64,000 nt of DNA from CAXTPV01 sp965276715 (GCA_965276715.1 OZ255622.1:3534001-3598000), one strand, 5' to 3'. Shown: positions 9,815 through 19,781, counted from the stretch's first letter. Made by a program: numbers and translations. Notes: generated by a model not told the origin, from the sequence alone.

Positions 9815-11383
9815 GTGAGTGCGAGAAGCGATGCCGAGTGGCGCCCGAAGGCCAATCCATGGCTGATCGCGGTCGTCGTCACCATTGCCGCCTTCATGGA
9901 GGTGCTCGACACCACCATCGTCAACGTCTCGCTGCCCTACATCGCGGGCGACCTCGCCTCCTCCTACGACGACAGCACCTGGACGCTGACCTCCTATCTC
10001 GCCGCCAACGGCATCGTGCTCACCGTGTCCGGCTGGCTCGCGCGCGTCCTCGGCCGCAAGCGCTACTTCCTCATCTGCATCTCGATGTTCACCGTCTGCT
10101 CGTTCCTGTGCGGCATCGCCACCAACCTGCCCGAGCTGATCCTGTTCCGTCTCGCCCAGGGCTTCTTCGGCGGCGGCCTGCAGCCGAACCAGCAATCGAT
10201 CATCCTCGATACCTTCCCGCCCGAGAAACGCGGCGCCGCCTTCGGCCTGACCGCCATCGCCACCATCGTGGCCCCCGTGCTCGGCCCGACGCTCGGCGGC
10301 TACCTCACGTTCGACTACAACTGGCGCTGGGTGTTCTTCCTCAACGTCCCGATCGGCCTGTTCGCGACCTTCATGGTCTCGATCCTGGTCGAGGACCCGC
10401 CTTGGGCCAAGAAGCAGCGCGCCGGCCTCGACGCGATCGGCCTGTCGCTGATCACCATCGGCCTCGGCTGCCTCGAGGTGATGGCCGACCGCGGCGAGGA
10501 CGACGACTGGTTCAGCTCGTCCTTCATCCAGCTCATGGCGGGGATGGCGACACTCGGCATCCTTGGCGCGATCGGCTGGTTGCTGGTCGCCAAGAAACCG
10601 ATCGTCAATCTGCGCGTGCTGGCAGACCGCAATTTCGCGACCGGCTTCCTCGCCATCTCGGCACTCGGCTTCGTCCTCTACGCCGCCGCCGTGGTCATTC
10701 CGCAATTCGCCCAGCAGGTGCTCGGCTACAACGCCATCCTGGCCGGTCTCGTCCTCTCGCCCGGCGCGGTCGTGATCATCATGCTGATCCCGTTCATCAC
10801 CCGCTTGCTGCCCAAGGTGCAGACCCGGTTCCTGATCGCGACCGGCTTCTTCCTGACCGGCCTCTCGATGCTCTATTCGAGCAGCCTCAATCCCCAGATC
10901 GATTTCCGCTCGCTCGTCTATATCCGCGCGGGCCAGGTCGTGGGTCTCGCCTTCCTGTTCGTTCCGATCAGCACGATCGCCTACTCGACCATTCCGCGCC
11001 GCCTGAACGGCGACGCGTCGGCGCTTTTCACCATGGGGCGCAACGTGATCGGCGCGGTCGGCATCTCGGTCGCCAACAGCCAGGTGACGGAACGAACGCA
11101 GGTACGCGAAGCCTATCTCGCCCACTGGGCGACGCCGTTCCGGTACCAATACAACAACCTGATCAACAACTATCACGCCACCGCACAGGCGGCCGGCGTC
11201 GCGCGCGGCCTGTTGTCATCGACCGCCACCAACCAGGCCTACACCAACTTCCGTCAGCAGGCGCAGATCCTCGCCTACAACGACGTCTTCAGCATGGTGG
11301 GCATCCTCGCCTTCGTCGTCACACCGTTGTGCCTCCTGTTCGCACCCAGCAAGGCCGGCGGCCGCCCCGGCGGCGGCCACTGA
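9815..11383 (+). CDS. emrB: DHA2-family MFS drug transporter, EmrB/QacA type
   Basis: 522 residues from GTG 9815 (V-SARSDAEWRPKANPW), 10 bases after the EmrA-like stop. Fourteen-helix DHA2 pattern with the family motif LDTTIVNVSLPYIAGDL in helix 1 and GWLARVLGRKRYF in loop 2-3 (motif A). Proton-driven inner-membrane efflux pump working with the adjacent EmrA-like adaptor; the outer-membrane partner is not in this window. Confidence 0.93.
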   Translation: MSARSDAEWRPKANPWLIAVVVTIAAFMEVLDTTIVNVSLPYIAGDLASSYDDSTWTLTSYLAANGIVLTVSGWLARVLGRKRYFLICISMFTVCSFLCGIATNLPELILFRLAQGFFGGGLQPNQQSIILDTFPPEKRGAAFGLTAIATIVAPVLGPTLGGYLTFDYNWRWVFFLNVPIGLFATFMVSILVEDPPWAKKQRAGLDAIGLSLITIGLGCLEVMADRGEDDDWFSSSFIQLMAGMATLGILGAIGWLLVAKKPIVNLRVLADRNFATGFLAISALGFVLYAAAVVIPQFAQQVLGYNAILAGLVLSPGAVVIIMLIPFITRLLPKVQTRFLIATGFFLTGLSMLYSSSLNPQIDFRSLVYIRAGQVVGLAFLFVPISTIAYSTIPRRLNGDASALFTMGRNVIGAVGISVANSQVTERTQVREAYLAHWATPFRYQYNNLINNYHATAQAAGVARGLLSSTATNQAYTNFRQQAQILAYNDVFSMVGILAFVVTPLCLLFAPSKAGGRPGGGH

Positions 11384-11529
11384 TCCCGCACAGCCGGCCA
11401 ACACATCCGGGTGAGAACTCACACAAATCACAACGTCCAGGTTGCGCGGTCGTCCCGGCCGCGCACACTGCGGCCGGCTCAATGCAGCCGCCGGCCCGGG
11501 CGTCCGCCGGTGCAACAACGGAGGAAACA

Positions 11530-12783
11530 ATGACCGACATCGAACGCCGCGCCCTGCTGGCTGCGACCGCCGGGGCCGCCATGGTCTCGCAGCTCGGCCA
11601 CGCCAGTGCCGCGGCCCCGAGCGCGCGATGGACCGCCGAACGCGCCAACGATTGGTATGAGAAACAACCGTGGCTGGTGGGCGCGAACTTCGTCCCCTCG
11701 ACCGCGGCCAACCAGCTGGAGATGTTCCAGGCTGACACGTTCGATACCGCAACGATCGACCGCGAGCTCGGCTTCGCCGCGTCGATCGGCATGAACATCA
11801 TGCGCGTCTTCCTTCACGATCTGCTGTGGGCGCAGGACAGCACCGGCTTCCTCACCCGTCTCGACACCTATCTCTCGATCGCGTCGTCGCACGGCATCGG
11901 CACGATGTTCGTCCTCTTCGACAGTTGCTGGAACCCGTTCCCCAAGCTCGGGACCCAGCCGGCGCCCGTGCCCGGCATCCACAATTCGCAATGGGTGCAG
12001 GCCCCGGGCGCGAACGCGCTGCTCGATCCGTCCACCACGCCGCGGCTGAAGGCCTACGTGAAGGGCATCGTCCACGCCTTCGCCAACGATTCCCGCGTCG
12101 TGCTGTGGGACATCTGGAACGAGCCCGACAACACCAACGGCAACAGCTACGGCTTCCTCGAGCCGAAGGCCAAGGTCGCGCGCGTCACCGCCCTGCTGCC
12201 GGTGATGTTCGCGGCCGCCCGCACCGCCGCCCCGAGCCAGCCGCTGACCAGTCCGCTCTGGGCCGGCGACTGGTCCTCGCCGGATCTGCTCAACCCGACC
12301 CAGATGGTCCAATTCGACCAGTCCGACGTCTTGACGTTCCACAATTACGGATTTCCCGAGAGCTTCCGCCTCGCCATCCAGCAGCTCAAGCAATATGGCC
12401 GCCCGGTGCTCTGCTCCGAATACATGGCGCGCGACGCTGGCAGCGTCTTTGACCTGTCCCTGCCGATCGCCCACCACCAGAACGTGATGGCGATCAACTG
12501 GGGCCTCGTGAACGGCAAGACCCAGACCATCATCACCTGGGATTCGTGGCAGCACCCCTATGCCGCGGCCTCCGCCTATCCGGGCCTGGACGCGACCGAC
12601 TACCAGATGGTGCTGCTGCCGTCCGGCAACCCGCCGCCCGCCGGCGGCGGCACCACGGTGCAGCCCTACGCGTCCGAAGGTCCGGTCGTGTGGCACCACG
12701 ACATCTTCCAGCCCGACGGCACGCCATACCGCACAACCGAGACCGACCTGATCTACAAGCTCGCCACCAGCGGCAGGACCTAG
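11530..12783 (+). CDS. Tat-exported glycoside hydrolase, GH5/cellulase-like
   Basis: 417 residues, ATG 11530 with GGAGGAAACA immediately before it. The N-terminus IERRALLAATAGAAM is a twin-arginine type signal ending near ASA. The rest is a (beta/alpha)8-type hydrolase: VVLWDIWNEPDN carries the presumed acid/base Glu198 and VLCSEYMA the presumed nucleophile Glu297, the clan GH-A spacing. The substrate is unknown (beta-mannan or beta-glucan types fit). Secreted to the periplasm or outside. It sits alone after the efflux pair, 146 bases downstream. Confidence 0.75.
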   Translation: MTDIERRALLAATAGAAMVSQLGHASAAAPSARWTAERANDWYEKQPWLVGANFVPSTAANQLEMFQADTFDTATIDRELGFAASIGMNIMRVFLHDLLWAQDSTGFLTRLDTYLSIASSHGIGTMFVLFDSCWNPFPKLGTQPAPVPGIHNSQWVQAPGANALLDPSTTPRLKAYVKGIVHAFANDSRVVLWDIWNEPDNTNGNSYGFLEPKAKVARVTALLPVMFAAARTAAPSQPLTSPLWAGDWSSPDLLNPTQMVQFDQSDVLTFHNYGFPESFRLAIQQLKQYGRPVLCSEYMARDAGSVFDLSLPIAHHQNVMAINWGLVNGKTQTIITWDSWQHPYAAASAYPGLDATDYQMVLLPSGNPPPAGGGTTVQPYASEGPVVWHHDIFQPDGTPYRTTETDLIYKLATSGRT

Positions 12784-12939
12784 CGACAAGAAAGGCTGGG
12801 GGATCGAAGCCGATCTCCCAGACCCCCTGCGACGCCGCTTCTCTCTTGTGTCCTGCGCGGTTCTGCAACCCGCGGCCTCGCCTGCACGTCACATCTGTCA
12901 CCAGCTTGCGACGCCCGCGGGACGAGGAGTTCAAAGCCC

Positions 12940-14019
12940 ATTCGCCCGGTCCGCCTCGCTCCAGCGCTGATCCTGCCCGCTCTCCTCTCCGGCTGCTTCC
13001 GCCTCGGTCCGGAACGCCTCGACCAGGACCAGATCGGATTCTCACGCGCCTTCGGCAGCGCTGAAAAGCGGCAGACCCTGCTCAACGTCGTCCGGCTCCG
13101 TTACGCCGATACGCCCACCTTCCTGCAGACCACCCAGATCATCTCCGGCTACCAGCTCCAGACCAACGCCACCAGCGGCTTCGAGGCCTTCCCGGCCGCC
13201 GATCCCAGCACCTACGTCAGCGCCGGCGGCTCGGTGCAACTGCAGCAGAGCCCGACCTTCACCTTCCAGCCCGTCACCGGAGAGCAGTTCGCCGACACCT
13301 TCATGCGCCCGTTGCCGCCGTCCGAACTGCTGCCCTTTGTGCTCAGCGGCCTGCCCATAGACGTACTTTTCCGGCTCGGCGTGCAGTCGATCAACGCGCT
13401 CGAAAACGCGACCTCGTTCACCCGAACCGCCAACGCCGGATCGCCCGGCTTCTTCCTCCTCCTCTATGATCTGCGCGTGCTGCAGATTGCCGGCCTGGTC
13501 GGCGTGCGGCTGGAACACGACACCAAGGGCGCGGACAAGAGGCAGGATCCCGGCGCCGTCTACCTCCTGATCGCGCCGACCGAGGATCCGGCCCTCGCGC
13601 GCGTCGCCGGCGAGGCGCGCCGACTGCTCGGACTTTCACCCCAAGCGCATGACGCGGAGGTGATCTACGGCCGCGTCCCGCCCCATCCGGGCGAGATCGC
13701 GATCCTGACTCGCTCGATGCTGAGCGTGCTGAACCAGCTCGGATCGCAGATCGAGGTGCCCCTCGTCGACGTGGCCGATGGCCGCACCATGCAGACCATC
13801 GGCAACGTCGGCATCGAGCACCGTCCCGTCGTCGTCGTCCATTCCGGCCCGTCGGCGCCAGCCGATGCGTTCACCGCGATCGAGTATCACCACACCTGGT
13901 TCTGGATTACCGACGACGATTTCGACAGCAAGGTCGCCTTCACCACCGTGCAGATCCTCCTCGCGCTCGCCACAACCAGCAAGAACCCTGGAACGGTCAT
14001 TACCATCCCGGCCGGATGA
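12940..14019 (+). CDS. Conserved lipoprotein of unknown function, probable ATT start
   Basis: The frame is open from the previous gene's stop (12781) to 14019 but has no ATG, GTG or TTG before the obvious signal peptide RLAPALILPALLSGC, whose Cys is a lipobox. An ATT at 12940 lies 10 bases after GAGGAG (12924-12929), giving (M)RPVRLAPALILPALLSGCFR. ATT is a known rare initiation codon (infC). The first standard start codon is far inside the conserved body. The mature protein contains LLNVVRLRYADTPTFLQ and is about 340 residues; it looks like an outer-membrane-anchored protein and I do not recognise a function. Confidence 0.7.
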   Translation: MRPVRLAPALILPALLSGCFRLGPERLDQDQIGFSRAFGSAEKRQTLLNVVRLRYADTPTFLQTTQIISGYQLQTNATSGFEAFPAADPSTYVSAGGSVQLQQSPTFTFQPVTGEQFADTFMRPLPPSELLPFVLSGLPIDVLFRLGVQSINALENATSFTRTANAGSPGFFLLLYDLRVLQIAGLVGVRLEHDTKGADKRQDPGAVYLLIAPTEDPALARVAGEARRLLGLSPQAHDAEVIYGRVPPHPGEIAILTRSMLSVLNQLGSQIEVPLVDVADGRTMQTIGNVGIEHRPVVVVHSGPSAPADAFTAIEYHHTWFWITDDDFDSKVAFTTVQILLALATTSKNPGTVITIPAG

Positions 14020-14100
14020 GCCCCCGCCCAGCGCGTTTCCCGCCGCGCCGCCCGCAAGCGCGATGCTGGAGCACTTCGACGTGCGCCGCCTCGCCAAGCG

Positions 14101-14595
14101 TTACTCGGCACGCGCCGGTCGCGCGAACGGCGCGAAGCTCTCGGCGAGAACACCATAGATCGACTGCTTGAACCCGACCGGCATCGTGGCCACGCGGTCG
14201 AGCTCCACCCATTGCCACGCATCGAACTCCGCGGGCGCATGCGCATCGAGCCTGATCTCGTCGTCGCGCCCGAGAAACCGCAGCGCGAACCAGCGCTGAC
14301 GCTGACCCCGGTAGCGGCCGCCGAGCGCGCGTCCGATCAGATCGCTCGGCAGGTCGTAGCTCAGCCACTCCGGATGCTCGCCGATGATCTCCGCGTTCGC
14401 GGTCCCGATCTCCTCGGCGAGCTCGCGCATGACCGCCGCGCGTGGATCCTCGCCCTCGTCGATCCCGCCCTGCGGCATCTGCCAGACCCCCCCCGCGTCC
14501 CTCGGCAGGTCGGCCCGCCGTCCAACGAGAACCCGTCCATCGGCCGCGAACAGCGCCGCCCCGACATTCGCCCGATACGGGAGTGCGCCGCTCAT
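14101..14595 (-). CDS. rppH: RNA pyrophosphohydrolase (Nudix)
   Basis: 164 residues. Starts YRANVGAALFAADGRVLVGRR, then WQMPQGGIDEGED and RELAEEIG, the Nudix box with the RppH-type WQMPQGG lead-in; WLSYDLP and GQRQRWFALRF are also RppH signatures. It removes pyrophosphate from 5' ends of mRNA and other dinucleoside polyphosphates in the cytoplasm. The ATG overlaps the stop of the upstream deacetylase-like gene (ATGA), so it is the last gene of the gpmI-envC-ctpA operon. Confidence 0.93.
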   Translation of the reverse strand: MSGALPYRANVGAALFAADGRVLVGRRADLPRDAGGVWQMPQGGIDEGEDPRAAVMRELAEEIGTANAEIIGEHPEWLSYDLPSDLIGRALGGRYRGQRQRWFALRFLGRDDEIRLDAHAPAEFDAWQWVELDRVATMPVGFKQSIYGVLAESFAPFARPARAE

Positions 14596-15605
14596 CGCGC
14601 GTCGCTCGCAGCTCCGGACTCGGTCACTTCAACCGCCGGACGCGCGGCGAGCGAGCTGACCGGCACCAGGACCACTCCCTGTCCCGGAAGCGTGCGCACC
14701 CAGGCGATCAGGCGCGCCAGCGTCACCGGCCGCAGCGGCCCGGCGATGCCCAACGCCTGTCCATCGCGCTGCGCGCTCGCCACCACCGCCCCGAGTTGCG
14801 CTTCCTGATCCACCAGCTCCGCATCCCCGTCGATGACCGAAGCCGCCTTCACGCTCGCAACCCCCGCCGGCGCCGCGCCTTCCGTCCGCGGATCGACGAA
14901 CATCAGGCCGCGCTGATCGAGCGCGCGCGCGACCGCCGCCATTGAGGCCGCGTCGCCGAGGACATGCTCGCCCGACTGTCCCGTATCGGCCGCCGTCGCG
15001 CCGACATAGCCTTCGAGCGACGACAGCGCCCACAGCAGGTTGCGCTGATTGGTCGCCTCGTCGTTGGCCGGCGAGAGCTGCCGATCCCCCTCGTCGTTCA
15101 GCGGGCCGCCTTGCGGCTCCATCGGGATCGAGACCAGCATCTCGTGGCCATGCGCCCGCGCCGCCCGCGCCAGCGTCTCGCGATCGTCGGCGTAGGGCGA
15201 GAAGGCGAAGCCGACCGGCGCCGGCAGCTCGGCCAGCGCCGCTCTGCTGGTCGCCTCGTCGAGGCCCACGCCATCGACCATCAGCGCGAGCCGCGCCTGG
15301 TTCGGCAGCACGGCGACCGGTGCGGCCGCATATGCCGACGACGATGTCCGTCCGTCCGGCGCGATCACCGGCAGCATCCGTCCCGGCGCGTTCGGCATCG
15401 CCGCTAGCAGATCCTGGTCCGGCGGCGCGATCGTTCCCGTCGGATGCGATGGCGCCGCGATGATCCGCGCCGCCCCATGGGCCGCCTGGGCCTGGATACG
15501 CTTAGCCGCGCGCGGCGGCCCCAGTGCCTGCAGCGTGCCCGCGATCACCAGTGCGGCCGCCGCGAGCACCCCCCAGAAGCCGAAAAGGAGGGTGCGGCCG
15601 TTCAA
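14592..15605 (-). CDS. Divergent polysaccharide deacetylase family protein (YibQ-like)
   Basis: 337 residues with one N-terminal membrane anchor (LFGFWGVLAAAALVIAGTL). The domain from about residue 105 (ARLALMVDGVGLDEATSRAALAELP, then FAFSPYA and GHEMLVSIPMEPQG) is the divergent polysaccharide deacetylase fold normally placed next to EnvC and CtpA homologues. Periplasmic, inferred role in cell-wall polymer modification. ATGA overlaps on both sides, with ctpA and rppH, indicate coupled translation. Confidence 0.85.
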   Translation of the reverse strand: MNGRTLLFGFWGVLAAAALVIAGTLQALGPPRAAKRIQAQAAHGAARIIAAPSHPTGTIAPPDQDLLAAMPNAPGRMLPVIAPDGRTSSSAYAAAPVAVLPNQARLALMVDGVGLDEATSRAALAELPAPVGFAFSPYADDRETLARAARAHGHEMLVSIPMEPQGGPLNDEGDRQLSPANDEATNQRNLLWALSSLEGYVGATAADTGQSGEHVLGDAASMAAVARALDQRGLMFVDPRTEGAAPAGVASVKAASVIDGDAELVDQEAQLGAVVASAQRDGQALGIAGPLRPVTLARLIAWVRTLPGQGVVLVPVSSLAARPAVEVTESGAASDAR

Positions 15606-17008
15606 TGCGATGCGGTCGACGAGGGCGCCATCGCGTCGACGACCTTGAGCGCCTGCTGCAACTGGAAATCGGTCCCGGGATTGGTCAGGTCGAACTTCGG
15701 CCAGTTGGTCGGCGGCTCATGGGGGATCGACTGCGCGACAGGCGGCAGCGCCGCATGCGTCGATGGCGGCGGCGGCGGCGTGCCGCCCTGGTTCTTCAGC
15801 GCGTGGATCAGGTCGCCTTCGTGGTCGGGCAGGTTGTCCTGCTCGCCGTGTTCCTCCTTGACCTGGATGTCGGGCGAGATCCCGAGACCCTGGATCGAGC
15901 GTCCCGACGGCGTGTAGTAGCGCGCCGTCGTCAGCCTGAGCGCCCCGTCGTCGTTGATCGGCATCACCGTCTGCACCGATCCCTTGCCGAACGACCGCGT
16001 GCCGAGCACCAGCGCCCGGTGATGGTCCTGCAGCGCACCCGCGACGATCTCGCTCGCCGACGCCGATCCCCCGTTCGTCAGCACGATCATCGGCAAGCCC
16101 CCGGTGATGTCCGAGCCCTTCGCGTCCCAACGCTGGCTGTCCTCCGGATGGCGCGCGCGCGTCGACACCACCTCGCCGCTCGAGACGAAATCGTCGCAGA
16201 CGTTGATCGCCTGGTCGAGCAGGCCGCCCGGATTGTTCCTCAGATCGAGCACCAGCCCGTCGAGGTGCCCGCCCGCCTGGCCGCGCAGCTTGTTCCACGC
16301 GGTGTGCAGCCCGTCGTCCGTGTCCTCGTTGAACTGCGCGAGCCGGATATAGGCGGTGTGCCCGTACAGCGCCGACTTCACCACCTGGATGTGGATGACC
16401 TCCCGCTTGAGCTTCAATTCAAGCGGATGGTCGACGCCGATCCGCTTGACCGTCAGCGCGATCGCGCTGTCCGGCGGCCCGCGCATCCGGTCGACCGCGT
16501 CGTTGAGCGTCATCCCGTCGACGCTCTTGCCGTCGATCCCCAGGATCAGGTCGCCTGCCTTCATCCCGGCCTTCGCCGCCGGCGTGTCGTCGATCGGCGA
16601 GACCACCTTGATCACGCCGTCGCTCGCCTGCACCTCGAGGCCGAGGCCGCCGAACTGGCCGCGCGTCTGCACCTCCATGTCGGCGAACTGCTTCTTGTCC
16701 ATGTACGAGCTGTGCGGATCGAGCCCGCTCAGCATCCCGTTCAGGGCGTTGTCGATCAATTGCCGGTCCGACACCGGCTGCACGTAGTCGGCCCTGACCT
16801 TTTCGAACACGTACCCGAACAGGTCCAGCAGATGATACGTCTCGGCATGACCGCCGGACGGCTCCTCCACGCCCTGCGCGAAGGCGCGCGCCGCGAAATC
16901 GTAGGTCGGCTCGAGGCCGAGCATGTGCTGGAGCGGACCGCTCGCCGGACCAGCCGCGAGTCCGGCGGCGAACGCGCCACCGAGCAACAGGCCGTTACGA
17001 AACCTCAT
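15602..17008 (-). CDS. ctpA: S41-family carboxy-terminal processing peptidase
   Basis: 468 residues from ATG 17008, which has GGAGAG 8 bases upstream; an in-frame longer start at 17083 lacks such a site. Signal-like N-terminus (RFRNGLLLGGAFAAGLAAG), a PDZ domain (about 95-190), then the S41 core with the catalytic Ser in GGSASASEIVAGA and Lys in FGKGSVQT. The C-terminus is Pro-rich. Periplasmic serine protease that trims or degrades envelope proteins, typically controlling peptidoglycan hydrolases, which fits its neighbours EnvC and the deacetylase. Confidence 0.93.
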   Translation of the reverse strand: MRFRNGLLLGGAFAAGLAAGPASGPLQHMLGLEPTYDFAARAFAQGVEEPSGGHAETYHLLDLFGYVFEKVRADYVQPVSDRQLIDNALNGMLSGLDPHSSYMDKKQFADMEVQTRGQFGGLGLEVQASDGVIKVVSPIDDTPAAKAGMKAGDLILGIDGKSVDGMTLNDAVDRMRGPPDSAIALTVKRIGVDHPLELKLKREVIHIQVVKSALYGHTAYIRLAQFNEDTDDGLHTAWNKLRGQAGGHLDGLVLDLRNNPGGLLDQAINVCDDFVSSGEVVSTRARHPEDSQRWDAKGSDITGGLPMIVLTNGGSASASEIVAGALQDHHRALVLGTRSFGKGSVQTVMPINDDGALRLTTARYYTPSGRSIQGLGISPDIQVKEEHGEQDNLPDHEGDLIHALKNQGGTPPPPPSTHAALPPVAQSIPHEPPTNWPKFDLTNPGTDFQLQQALKVVDAMAPSSTASH

Positions 17009-17146
17009 GGGCGATGCTCTCCGATCGGCGTTTGTCATCCATTGATAGCAGACCCGCTCCGGCACAAGACCATCCGGCCCCATGAAGACACGAACAGGTT
17101 TCCCAAACGTTGCCCACCCGTATTCAACAAGCCGTCTTCGCCGTCA

Positions 17147-18274
17147 TCAATGACCCAGGACGAGGCCCGGGTCGACCGCGTCCTCGCCGCGGCGCAACTG
17201 CACATAGAGCGTCGGCCGTCCGTGCGCGGCCGGCGTGAAGTCCGGCATCCGTCCGATCGGCTCCCCCGCCCGCACGCCCGTCCCCGGCACCACATCGACG
17301 CGATCGAGTCCCGCCAGCACCCATCGCGTATGGCCGCCGCAATCGACGATCACCATCTTGCCGTACGACCGGAACGGCCCCGCGAAATCCACCCGTCCGC
17401 GGCATGGCGCGCTCACCAGGGCGGCCGGCGGCGGCGCGAAGCTCTCGCCCGACGCGGTGCCCGCATCGGTCGCCTGCCCATAGCGCTGCACCACCGGTCC
17501 CGCGACCGGAGCCACCGCTCTCCCCGAGGCCGCAATCCTGCCCGCATGCCCGCGCTGCGACGTCTCGAGCGAGGCGATGGCGTCCCGCAACGACGCCGCC
17601 CGCGACGCCGATGTCGCGGCATCGCCGGCGCGTTCGCGCGCCGTGCGGTCGGCCATGTCGGCGGCCTGCCGCGCCGCCTGCAGATCCTGCTCGATCGCCG
17701 TCGCGCGCGAGACGTCGTGCGCCTGCACCGACACCGCCCGTGCCCGCTCCGCCGACAGCGCGCCCGCGAGCGTTGCTTCCTCCCGTTCGCCCGCGCGCAA
17801 CGCCGCGAGCTTGGCGGCGATGTCGGCCGCCATCGCCCGCGCCCCGGCCGCTGCGGCCGCCGCATCCTCCGGCGCGCCAGGCGCCAGCAGCAGCGAGGCC
17901 AGCGGTGCGGCCTGCAGCCCGCGCAACGCCGGCAGCATCGACGCCAGCGCCGCCGTCAGCGCCGCGACATGCCGTTCCTCGTCTTCGTGCCGCGCCGCGA
18001 GGGCCTCGATCCGGCCCGTCTGTGCCGCCGCGCGCTGCTCGCTCCGGCGCAGCCGGACCGACGCCGCGACGTCGCGCGCCTGCAATGCCTGCGCGAGCGC
18101 GCGCGCCGACGCCGCGGCTCGGGCCGCCCGCGCGGCCCGTCCCGCGGCCTCGCGGGCCGCCCTGTCCGCCCCAGCCTTGTTGGCAATCGTCGAAGCCGCC
18201 GCGGACCCGGTGAGCACGAGCGCGAACCCCAGCACCAGCGCGCGCCACCTCAATCGAGCAGCGCCCCGCTTCAA
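17147..18274 (-). CDS. envC: EnvC-like murein hydrolase activator with degenerate LytM domain
   Basis: 375 residues if started at TTG 18274, which overlaps the gpmI stop (TTGA); a second TTG lies 7 codons in. Signal peptide ALVLGFALVLTGSAAAS, long Ala/Arg-rich coiled coil (about 30-235), then a C-terminal M23/LytM fold (GRVDFAGPFRSYGKMVIVDCGG, broken, and GRPTLYVQLRR). The zinc-binding His residues of active LytM enzymes are missing, as in E. coli EnvC, so it should activate amidases rather than cut. Lies between gpmI and ctpA as in many alphaproteobacteria. Confidence 0.87.
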   Translation of the reverse strand: MKRGAARLRWRALVLGFALVLTGSAAASTIANKAGADRAAREAAGRAARAARAAASARALAQALQARDVAASVRLRRSEQRAAAQTGRIEALAARHEDEERHVAALTAALASMLPALRGLQAAPLASLLLAPGAPEDAAAAAAGARAMAADIAAKLAALRAGEREEATLAGALSAERARAVSVQAHDVSRATAIEQDLQAARQAADMADRTARERAGDAATSASRAASLRDAIASLETSQRGHAGRIAASGRAVAPVAGPVVQRYGQATDAGTASGESFAPPPAALVSAPCRGRVDFAGPFRSYGKMVIVDCGGHTRWVLAGLDRVDVVPGTGVRAGEPIGRMPDFTPAAHGRPTLYVQLRRGEDAVDPGLVLGH

Positions 18275-19776
18275 GCGAGCAGCGAGTGTCCGGTCATCAC
18301 GCCGGGCTTGCCCACGCCCAGCAGCGCGAGCAGCGTCGGGGCGAGGTCCGCGAGCCGCCCGTCCTGCAATACCGCACCTTCGAGCGAGCGCGCCGCCAGC
18401 ACCACCGGCACCGGATTGAGCGTATGCGCGGTGTGCGGACCCCCCGACACCGGATCGCGCATCATCTCGCAATTGCCATGGTCCGCCGTCACCAGCAGCG
18501 CGCCGCCGGCGCTCGCGACCGCGGCCTCGATCCGCCCGAGCTGTTCGTCGACCGCCTCGCACGCCGCGATCGCCGCCCCGAGATCGCCCGTATGCCCGAC
18601 CATGTCCGGGTTGGCGAAATTCAGCACGATCAGGTCGTAGGCCCCGCTCCCGATCGCATCGACCGCGCGCGCGCCCAGTTTGGGCGCCGACATCTCGGGC
18701 TGCAAATCGTAGGTGGCGACCTTGGGGGAGGGGACCATGATCCGGTCCTCCCCGGGCAGCGCCAGTTCGGCGCCGCCATTGAGGAAGTAGGTGACGTGCG
18801 GATACTTCTCCGTCTCCGCCATGCGCAACTGACGCAATCCCGCGCGCGAGACCACCTCGCCGAGCAGCGCGTCCATCGACAACGGCGCGAACAGCGCCTC
18901 CATCCGCGCAGCCAGCGCGGTGCTGTACTGCGTCAGGCCGACGGCACTCGCCAACCGGACGATCCGCGTCCGCGCGAACCCGTCGAATTCGGGCTCGAGC
19001 AGTGCCGCCATGATCTCGCGCACCCGGTCGGCCCGGAAATTGAAGCAGAGCACGCCGTCGCCGTCGCGCATGCCGCCGTAGCCGCCCAGCGCCGACGGCT
19101 CCACGAACTCGTCCGTCTTGTCCGAGGCCGCCAACGCGGCGCCGGCGCCGTCGAACCGCTCCCCGATCCCGTCGACCAGCAGGTCATAGGCACGCCGCAC
19201 CCGCTCCCATCGCGTGTCGCGGTCCATCGCGTAGTAGCGCCCGCACAGCGTCGCGATCGGCACGTCCGCCGGCAGTGCCGCCGACAGGCGCCGCAGGAAC
19301 TCGCGCGCCCCATCGGGCGGCGTATCGCGCCCGTCGGTCCAGGCATGCACCACCACCCTGACCCCGGCCGCCCTGACCATCCCGGCCAGCGCTGCCGCCT
19401 GATCCTGGTGCGAATGCACCCCGCCGTCGGAGACCAGGCCCATCAGGTGGCACGTCCCGCCGGTCTTGCGCAGCCGCGCGCAGAACGCCGCAAGCACGGC
19501 TGACCCGGCCAGGCTCCCATCCTCGATCGCGCCGGTGATCCGCGGCAGCTCCTGCATCACCACCCGGCCCGCGCCGATATTGAGGTGCCCGACCTCGGAA
19601 TTGCCCATCTGCCCGTCCGGCAGCCCGACATCACGCCCGCAGGTGCGCAGGAAGGCGCGCGGCCCGGCCGCCCAGAGCCGGTCGAAGTTCGGCGTGCGCG
19701 CCTGGCGGACCGCATTGTCCGCCGCCTCCTCACGCCAGCCGAACCCGTCCAGGATCGCAAGCATCACCGGGCGCAT
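18271..19776 (-). CDS. gpmI: 2,3-bisphosphoglycerate-independent phosphoglycerate mutase
   Basis: 501 residues, ATG 19776, 9 bases after an AAGGAC. Metal-binding Asp10 in LAILDGFGWR, catalytic Ser60 in GNSEVGHLN, and C-terminal metal ligands in NPDMVGHTGD and LVTADHGNCEMM. It interconverts 2- and 3-phosphoglycerate with Mn2+ in glycolysis/gluconeogenesis. First long gene of the envelope operon; the start chosen leaves 5 bases after the upstream small gene. Confidence 0.95.
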   Translation of the reverse strand: MRPVMLAILDGFGWREEAADNAVRQARTPNFDRLWAAGPRAFLRTCGRDVGLPDGQMGNSEVGHLNIGAGRVVMQELPRITGAIEDGSLAGSAVLAAFCARLRKTGGTCHLMGLVSDGGVHSHQDQAAALAGMVRAAGVRVVVHAWTDGRDTPPDGAREFLRRLSAALPADVPIATLCGRYYAMDRDTRWERVRRAYDLLVDGIGERFDGAGAALAASDKTDEFVEPSALGGYGGMRDGDGVLCFNFRADRVREIMAALLEPEFDGFARTRIVRLASAVGLTQYSTALAARMEALFAPLSMDALLGEVVSRAGLRQLRMAETEKYPHVTYFLNGGAELALPGEDRIMVPSPKVATYDLQPEMSAPKLGARAVDAIGSGAYDLIVLNFANPDMVGHTGDLGAAIAACEAVDEQLGRIEAAVASAGGALLVTADHGNCEMMRDPVSGGPHTAHTLNPVPVVLAARSLEGAVLQDGRLADLAPTLLALLGVGKPGVMTGHSLLA

Positions 19777-19781
19777 CCCGC

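Noticed and set aside
15524..18640. Plus-strand open frame of over 1,000 codons
   Set aside because: Arg-rich shadow opposite ctpA, envC and gpmI, all of which have catalytic or family motifs.
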